A stretch of 64,000 nt of DNA, taken from Helicoverpa zea. Taxonomy: Eukaryota; Arthropoda; Insecta; Lepidoptera; Noctuidae. The stretch lies in contig NC_061469.1 of assembly GCF_022581195.2 (NCBI RefSeq), positions 9,976,501 through 10,040,500 of the forward strand, given 5' to 3'. The position numbers were made by a program, and so were the translations under genes. The notes below the pieces were generated by a model, which was given only the letters and a program-made list of their open reading frames with translations, ran no database searches and was not told the DNA's origin. Shown in pieces: positions 56,952-64,000 of this stretch (positions are counted from its first letter, which is position 1; each line of letters starts with the position of its first letter).

Positions 56952-59900
56952 TTTTGTAATACTTGTAATATGTGAAGCTCTGGGCCTAACGAACTAATAT
57001 TATGTTTTTGAGAGTATGTTTTCTAAGTTACGGTCATTATCGGCACTTGTATCATTACCTCTTGTGCATACGGTTATGTATGTATAATCGTTATCATTAC
57101 CATTAAATGACTAGATTAAGTTATGTTTTGAAGAGGTCTTCGAGCTGTAGTGGCTTTTGTTGTGGTTACTGCTAATAATGGCCATGATGACAAATATTAA
57201 TCTTCTTTCGAGTACCTATAGTTCTTTGACGACGTTTGAAGTGAAATGCAGTGATGATGAGGCGTATTGTTTTTCAGGCAGTTTCGTCTCTTTCACATAG
57301 ACAAGTGAATATGCTATTTTCCAATATTGTACCTCCGAAGACTAGGCCAGTAGGTCCCATAATATACACTGTACACGGTTTCGCCGGCTTCCGTGAATAA
57401 GGTGCTAAATGACCAATGCATAGAAACTTTACTACCTATAGAGATGTTTGCGATGCGTCTCCTTCGATCGTTTCCAGCACTGTTTACGATTTTTGTTTGA
57501 ATACCTCATAGGATAATGAAATACAACATTTTTCTTGATTTAATATTTTATTGTTATTTAGTTACCTAAACAAAAGAAAATCAGTTGAAGTCATGTCACG
57601 AAGCGACGATATCTTTATCAGTCTCTTGGGCAAAACAAAGATAGTGTGAATCATTTCTAATATGGTTTTCAAACAGTCTGAGAAAGGTATTAAAGATTTA
57701 TTTTATAAGGCTTATTAATTTTATTATTGCACTCTCAGAAGTTATCATTCTGCTTGTAAGTTTATGACTCCACGCTGTCACTGTTCATGGAACAAGTAAT
57801 TGACTATTTTTCTCAAGCAATAAAACTATTATTTGAAGGCAATTTCTACGCCTTTCTAACCCTTTCACTGCAGTCTACAGAAGTTTCAGATCAGAAAATA
57901 ATACGACTTACGACATAGTGGTTGATAATCTTTATTGTTTTATGACTTACGCTTGATAGTTATCGTTATTATTGTACTTTCACGTATTTCCTTCTAAAAT
58001 TCTCGTGTGATAAATGCGATCCTCCTTATTTATCGGGCCATTGTACAATATTGCATATTTATTTGCGTTTGCGCCGGAACACGCCGATAACACGATAACT
58101 GTACTAATAGATAGTAAACTTATGCAGCATTTTGATATTCTGTATTCTAAAATGGAGAATGAAAATAATGAAGAGAGAATGAGAATGTAATCACCAAATC
58201 CCGTTCAGATTTCGTTTAAAACTGTTCTTCATTCTACATTCAAATTGTCTTTGAAATTCTCTTTTTTTTTTTGCTCGAAACAGGTTTTCAGCGCACATAT
58301 TCAAATTAACGGACATATTGCACAAACGGTTAGCCTGTATATTTATTCATTCAAGTTTTCTGACTTAGCGGCTTCCTCTGATTAAACACAATTTTTACAC
58401 GAGTTTTTCAGGAGATTTTCGTAAAGGACATAATGAACGAGCAAATTCATATCTTGGAAAATGAAGTTTACATTAAACATAGGTGTGGCAAATATCGGCA
58501 AGATATAACTTATACAATACACTTTACAAGTGATATTATATCTTTATAAGTACTTATAGAAGTCGTAGAGATAAGAAGGAGTCGTAGATAACGTCAAGTG
58601 CTCATTTTGCAGTATTGCCTATTGGTTATTAAATAATATTATTGAAAAAAAGCTAGAAACTCGATTTTAATTATGAATTAATATAAGAATGTGTTATGGT
58701 CTCTGTAATTAGCGTTATGACAAGTAACTTATAGATATTGCAATGATAGCAGCATGCCAATTATAATTACTGAGAAAAAAAACGTCTCTTCATTCTTAGT
58801 ATCGTGTTAGTGTCGTCGAGTTTTACTGAATATCTAATTTTTATAGTGCTTCATAGAATTAATTAACTAATCATAGAATTATAAACTGCATTTATTTTTA
58901 ACACAGGTATAATTAAAATAACACAGTGTGCTTATTGCTTAGTGAGATGACAGAATTGAGTGCAACATCAATTGAATCCAGGACCTACAGCCATGTTTAG
59001 TACCGTAAACAAAGAAACCCAATGTCCAGTTCGCAAAAACACTTGCGTTCCGAATTTTAACACTTCCATCGTCGCGTGTCAACTGAATATAAATCAACAA
59101 GACAGCGTCGCCTGGCACCTCCTCCATAAAACATCGATACCCTACTTGTGACCGTTCATAGGGTTAATCGTACAAACACCAAGTTTTTGCCACTTACGCA
59201 CTACACAAGTGCATTGCTTGTAAAAACTAGATGAATTAGTCACTCCACTATTTTTTGTACGTTTTTTTTTGCATGTAAGCATTCACGGCTTTTAACATGT
59301 TTTTTGTTAGGTGTAATAAATGGCCGGAAAAATTGTGACATTGTAATTTTAGTGTTTACAGGTGCACTGTCTTTTGTATGGTCTGTGTAAAGGTGTGCTC
59401 TTCGACTCGATGATGTTAACACTAAAACAACACATAAAGTGATGTTATTTGCAACGTCGCTTGCAGTGGGTATTAATTACAAGCATGGCAATAATTATGG
59501 GCTTTTAAGATGTGCGATAGAATGAGTAGCCTCGCCAGCTTGTTACCTAAGTACATCGTAGATTTGTGCACCTTGCGATAAAGAAGATAAACTTTTAATG
59601 AATGTTTCTATAATTCCATTAATTTTCGTAGAACAAAGAGTTTAATGCTGTAGAAGTAGTAGACAGAATTTAACAGATAGATAAAACCACAGTGGTGTAA
59701 TACTTGATAGTACGAAATAATCATTTTAAATCATGAGCCTATCGGATCGAACTCTCTTTTACGAAAACATATTCAGAATCCCCTAGTTTGTTCTCCGCTA
59801 TTTGTATCTCTTATTGGAGGAATTAGGAGTAATATTTTCAAAACCACAGCATTACTTTGCCAACAATTGTGGTTTCAGCTGCAAAGGGTCTCGCTAGCTG

Positions 59901-62900
59901 GTACTGTTATTTTCAATCAGGTCTCTTGATTCAGCTTAGAAAGGCCATTGGTTGTAACTAACCAGGCTTGATCTTATTTACCTAAAAGATCCTAAAAAAC
60001 ATATGTACTTGAAGATCGTCTCATCTTCTAAAGGACAGTTGTGTCACTTAACCTTTTTGGTTGTCAAACAGGTTATAAATTATCCTTGGATGTTTCGCAA
60101 TGATAAAATAACTATAATACCGTCACGTCCTAATAATTTGGAGCTACTAGTTAAAGATGTTAAATAGTCCTATCTGATCTTTGAGTATTATTAAATAACA
60201 GCTTACGAGCCATCGTAAATGCGAACGTAGCATCGCTTCTTTGAAACATGATGGTATTCTTGGTATTCTATCAGTTGCCAAATTGTTATAATAATGATGT
60301 TTCTATAGTGATGACAACATTATATGATCTATACTACCAATTTTATTTTATGTACACCTGCGAGGAGGATCATGCCAAGTCCAACAATCACCAATCATCA
60401 TGTAAAGTCATAGATAGTCGTAGAAGCCTTATTCATGTACCAATATGACCATGGAAAAGTAGAGGTAATTTGCCCTTGCTGTTATTCTAAACGATCAAAC
60501 GTTAGCCAAATGTCATACCCCAGGGAAGCCTTTTTGATCCTGCCCAATTTATTGAAAGAAACGAGCCTCATACAATCGTCCATCCTAAAACCTATTTCGA
60601 AGTTAAGCAGCAGTGAACTTAGAAATATAAATCCGTGGCATCTTTATATCACCCACTTACATGTCCAATTACTTTCGGTCAACGACCTCACATCTAATTG
60701 CTTGGAATAAGCTAAATTGGTTTGTGACTGCCTTCTCACTGGCCTTTGAGACTGTCGATCTAAACACTTTGTTTTACACGGAAGTCGCTCGTTATACTAT
60801 AGTTTTGTAAGATTATTTCAATAAGCTCTACAAGCCATGTAGTTGCGACTAAGATATTTTCTGCTTAGCGGGGCAAAATATTAGATTTCTGACATAACGA
60901 TGAATTGCTCAAAAGGCTGTCAATGATATCAGATTAGCGAATTAAAAATCTTTTAATCGTTTCTAATAGTCTGTCCCAGATTAGAAGGTACACCAGTCTG
61001 GCAAGTAATTGTATAAGACATACGTTATGTCACTTTTCTGGCTTGTCGTAGTGCCAATTGATTATGTCATATCATTACTGTCCAACGAGCAATATTTTAT
61101 AGACTTTCTATTTAGTCTCAAACTGGAACTCAAAATTGCCTTTGATAAAGAGTGTAAGATAAGCTGAAAATTACTGAATGCGAATGAATAACAAAAATAA
61201 CACCGTCAATATTGTCCATGCATATTGGAGTTAAGAATGGAACGAGGATGTCATCGCATCGTTTATGGCTTATTCTTTTAAATAGCCTGACCGCAATGAC
61301 TCATTCGACTCAAGCAAACCGCTAAAACAGTTGACACACGTTTTTCCCACATTCGCGTATCAGTATGGAAACATTTATGCATTTGTAGAGAGAAAAAAAC
61401 ATACAAGTACATCGTGACCTACAGAGGTTGTGCAATCGCTTTATGTAATCAAGTTGTAAATGTTCACACAATGCTGACAACTGCGTCTCTCTCGCACGCT
61501 AGTGCTAATGCAATCTTTTGCCTTATCGGAGGATAAGGCTTCTGGAACTTTCAAGGTCCTTATCATGATCAGCTGGTTATCTGGACATATGCGTGGAACA
61601 GCTGGCCTGTTTTGTTAATTAGTTCTTTTCCTTAGAAAATATAATGAGCGGTCCCTTTATCAAATAAAGTATTCGTATGCCTTTTACTATACAGGTGTAA
61701 CAAACACAAATGTCGCATTAATACATGAAATCGTAATAATGCCTTTGTGGTTGTTGTCGAAAAATGTTTTTCAAGTTTAATGCACTTATATGCGCCACTG
61801 GGATACTCAAAAAACGGCCGGGAAGCCGATCCCCAACAAAGGTTCGGGTCTTTTTTCTGCGACATAATCTTGCATTACTAATCTCGCATATTACCTGCAC
61901 TCAAATGCTTTAACAATATCATTATCGTGAAGGCCATCGCAATTATCACTGAACATCCAAGTGGCCACAGACGTGACTAATGGAAGTCCTATGTGAACAA
62001 GTTAACTAATGACGCTATACATGTATTGCTAAAAATATGCCTCTTCCCGGTTGATGTCGGCTGCCCTAAGTTTCCGCTGATTAAAAATATTGTTGCTATT
62101 TCAATGGGGACATACTGTGTTCTGTACAATCAATGTATGCATCTGCATTCAAATTGCTTTAAAATCATCAAAAATGGATAGTAAAAAAGTCAAAACCACC
62201 CAGCCTATAAGTATAAGCTCACGAAATTAATCCAAAACCGGATTAAAATTCCAAATCTGATGTGCATATTGCTCAGAATCCCATGTGGGCTGCGGTCGGC
62301 AAGATGACGTCACCCGATGCGTCTCTGTGAGGTCAATGTGAAGCACAGATACGCAAGAACGCCTCATATTTAATACCAGACGCATCAGTCTATCATGTTT
62401 TATGGTTGTAAGCCACGGATGATAAAAACCGTGTAAGTTTATTGCGCTTCACTTTTTTGTGAAGATAATATGTAGATAAATAGACAAGTAAGATTAGAAA
62501 CACATCTCAAGAAATTATTTAATGATGTACTTTTTAATGAAATTGTAATTCATACCAGTGACACTGGCACTAATTAAAGTGTAAAAGAAACCGGCTTGAT
62601 ACCATCAGACGAAAACAACATGATGCAACCTGTCACATTAACAAAGTTTATACCAATTCGATATGCCTTAAACGAAGAAGAAAACAGACATTAAATTAAT
62701 GTAACGTTAATCCACCGCGAAGTTCTTAATTGTAGACGAATTTAAAAGTAATAAGAATCATGTTTAACTGTATTCGATCTTTTGAGAACGTGTCACTCAA
62801 CGATCGAAGCAGGTGATCGCTAACTCCATTCTCCACAGCGCCATATATGAAGAAAACATTTGTGGCAAATTATTCTCATTTCATTTACTCATTAATTACA

Positions 62901-64000
62901 GTTTTCAAAAGCCATCTTACTCCATTTCACATGAAATGAGACACGAAATATCGCAATAAACTTTCTGCCTATCGATCACGATGAAGTTACGGCTGATGAA
63001 AATGTGTTTCTGCTCGATTATTTAGTTAATTTAGTGGAGTCGGGCACAATTGGGGAAAGTGTTGTCAAATTGGGCGAGTGTACGGTTCATCGCGTCGTTG
63101 TAAACGCTACAGGCTGGGGAAAGTTGGCTAGACGTTAGATACGCCTGAATCATCGCTGACGCAGACTCGAGAGCTTTTATTGCATTGTTGAAAGTCAAGA
63201 CGCGCCTAACCATTTTAATTGCATTTCTAACCAATGTTCTTCATTTGTTACAGGTAATTGCCAGTCATCATAACCGACTCAAAACAAATTGCTAATAGAT
63301 TGAAAGGTGAAGCCAGCGAAAATGATTTAATAACAGGTAAAGCGACATAGAATGGTATTGTAATTTTCTGCATTACAAGAGTTAAAATTACAATAATTAT
63401 AAACGAAGCCAGCTGATGTGTTAACCTTTGTAGCTCAGCCCCTGCTCTCCTTAAGTGGCATAAAACGACAAATGAATTCACACAATTATATTTTCTTGAC
63501 TGATGGCTGCCTTCAACATTTCTGCTATTAAGTACTGAGGCTTCCTTTGCTATAAAGAATATGTTCCTTATAGTTATCAAAATATTTGCGGATACAATGA
63601 CAAGCTATGGTTAGATTTCACAGTGAAATTAATTTTAATGTGTCAACACCGGTTACGAAGCACAATCTGTTTTATGACCCAAGTTAAATGCAATTATACC
63701 AACATCAGGTTCATCTACCTGACTATACATTACCACTGAAAACACCACTTTTAGCACAGATAACTATCTTCAAGCGACATTATTATAATGAAAAGCCATT
63801 TTAGTGTAGAGATCTGTGCAGCACGTGATGCGGCGTAAGCGTACATAATAACAATCGTAATTGTTGCAATTATCGTACAAGTGTTGTGGCGGACCGATAC
63901 GAATGCAGTTTTATTCTTGGAACATGTGGAAATTTCTAATGTTCAGGATAAATAATTTAGATAAAAGCAGAAAATTCTACTCGTTTGAGAAGGTTAGAAC
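56952..64000. other. AT-rich DNA to window end, no gene recognised
   Basis: I saw no CLIC exon or other gene. A perfect CRE (TGACGTCA, 62305-62312) lies in a GC-richer patch at about 62280-62350. A second less AT-rich patch spans about 63030-63210. The open frames at 58960-59151, 60435-60710 and 63248-63580 show no domain. This is probably CLIC intron 1 or the space beyond the gene. Confidence 0.4.

Noticed and set aside
58960..59151. 63-codon frame as a small gene
   Set aside because: No Kozak-like context, domain or splice partner is recognisable, and an overlapping minus frame of equal length exists.
1..64000. CRISPR array, prokaryotic operon or rRNA
   Set aside because: No regularly spaced repeats, no operon-like gene packing and no rRNA sequence. 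The introns and transposons are those of an insect.

Overview
The window is nuclear DNA from an insect, almost certainly a moth or butterfly (Lepidoptera). It is AT-rich. The genes have short, phase-conserved exons with GT-AG introns. The intergenic DNA and introns are full of small TA-, TTA- and 8-bp-duplicating MITEs, Lep1-type non-autonomous Helitrons (TC...CTAG ends), a Penelope-like element, a Ty3/gypsy remnant and LINE 3' tails. I saw no bacterial, CRISPR or rRNA feature.

Layout. Positions 1-14100 hold no convincing host gene. They contain a degenerate tandem repeat (about 4.54-4.86 kb), a head-to-head inverted dimer of a Penelope-like retroelement (5212-7824) with a 14-bp target duplication, and a Ty3/gypsy integrase plus 3' LTR remnant (about 10.07-11.69 kb) interrupted by a 227-bp foldback MITE. 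Positions 14124-24690 hold two tandem plus-strand paralogues of glyoxylate/hydroxypyruvate reductase (GRHPR, D-isomer-specific 2-hydroxyacid dehydrogenase family), each with seven coding exons and the same intron phases. The first copy has an in-frame TAA at codon 207. The second is intact and carries three mobile elements in its introns.

Positions 25990-32530 hold a divergent pair: LAMTOR3 on the minus strand (three exons, 125 aa; Ragulator scaffold) and TAB2/TAB3 on the plus strand (three exons, 583 aa; CUE domain, coiled coil and NZF zinc finger; K63-ubiquitin adaptor of the TAK1 kinase complex). A phase-compatible splice path to mini-exons near 35.5 and 35.67 kb suggests a second TAB2 C-terminus. 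Positions 39411-40879 hold another divergent pair: intronless SYF2 (minus, 235 aa; spliceosome) and the first coding exon of CLIC/exc-4 (plus). The other CLIC exons were not found, so 40880-64000 is probably all within its first intron or is intergenic.

The CLIC intron and intergenic region contain a Harbinger-type transposon that keeps a 50-codon piece of transposase, several Lep1-like Helitrons including a tight inverted pair, a tRNA-derived SINE-like sequence and CpG-rich patches. One mobile family stands out. Five copies (10991, 22521, 39085, 43786, 50919) share about 34-bp tips and apparent TA target duplications. Two have distinct left and right ends, and three are foldbacks in which the right end is present at both tips, so the window appears to record how a foldback MITE arises. 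No searches could be run; all assignments come from reading the sequence and from family knowledge.
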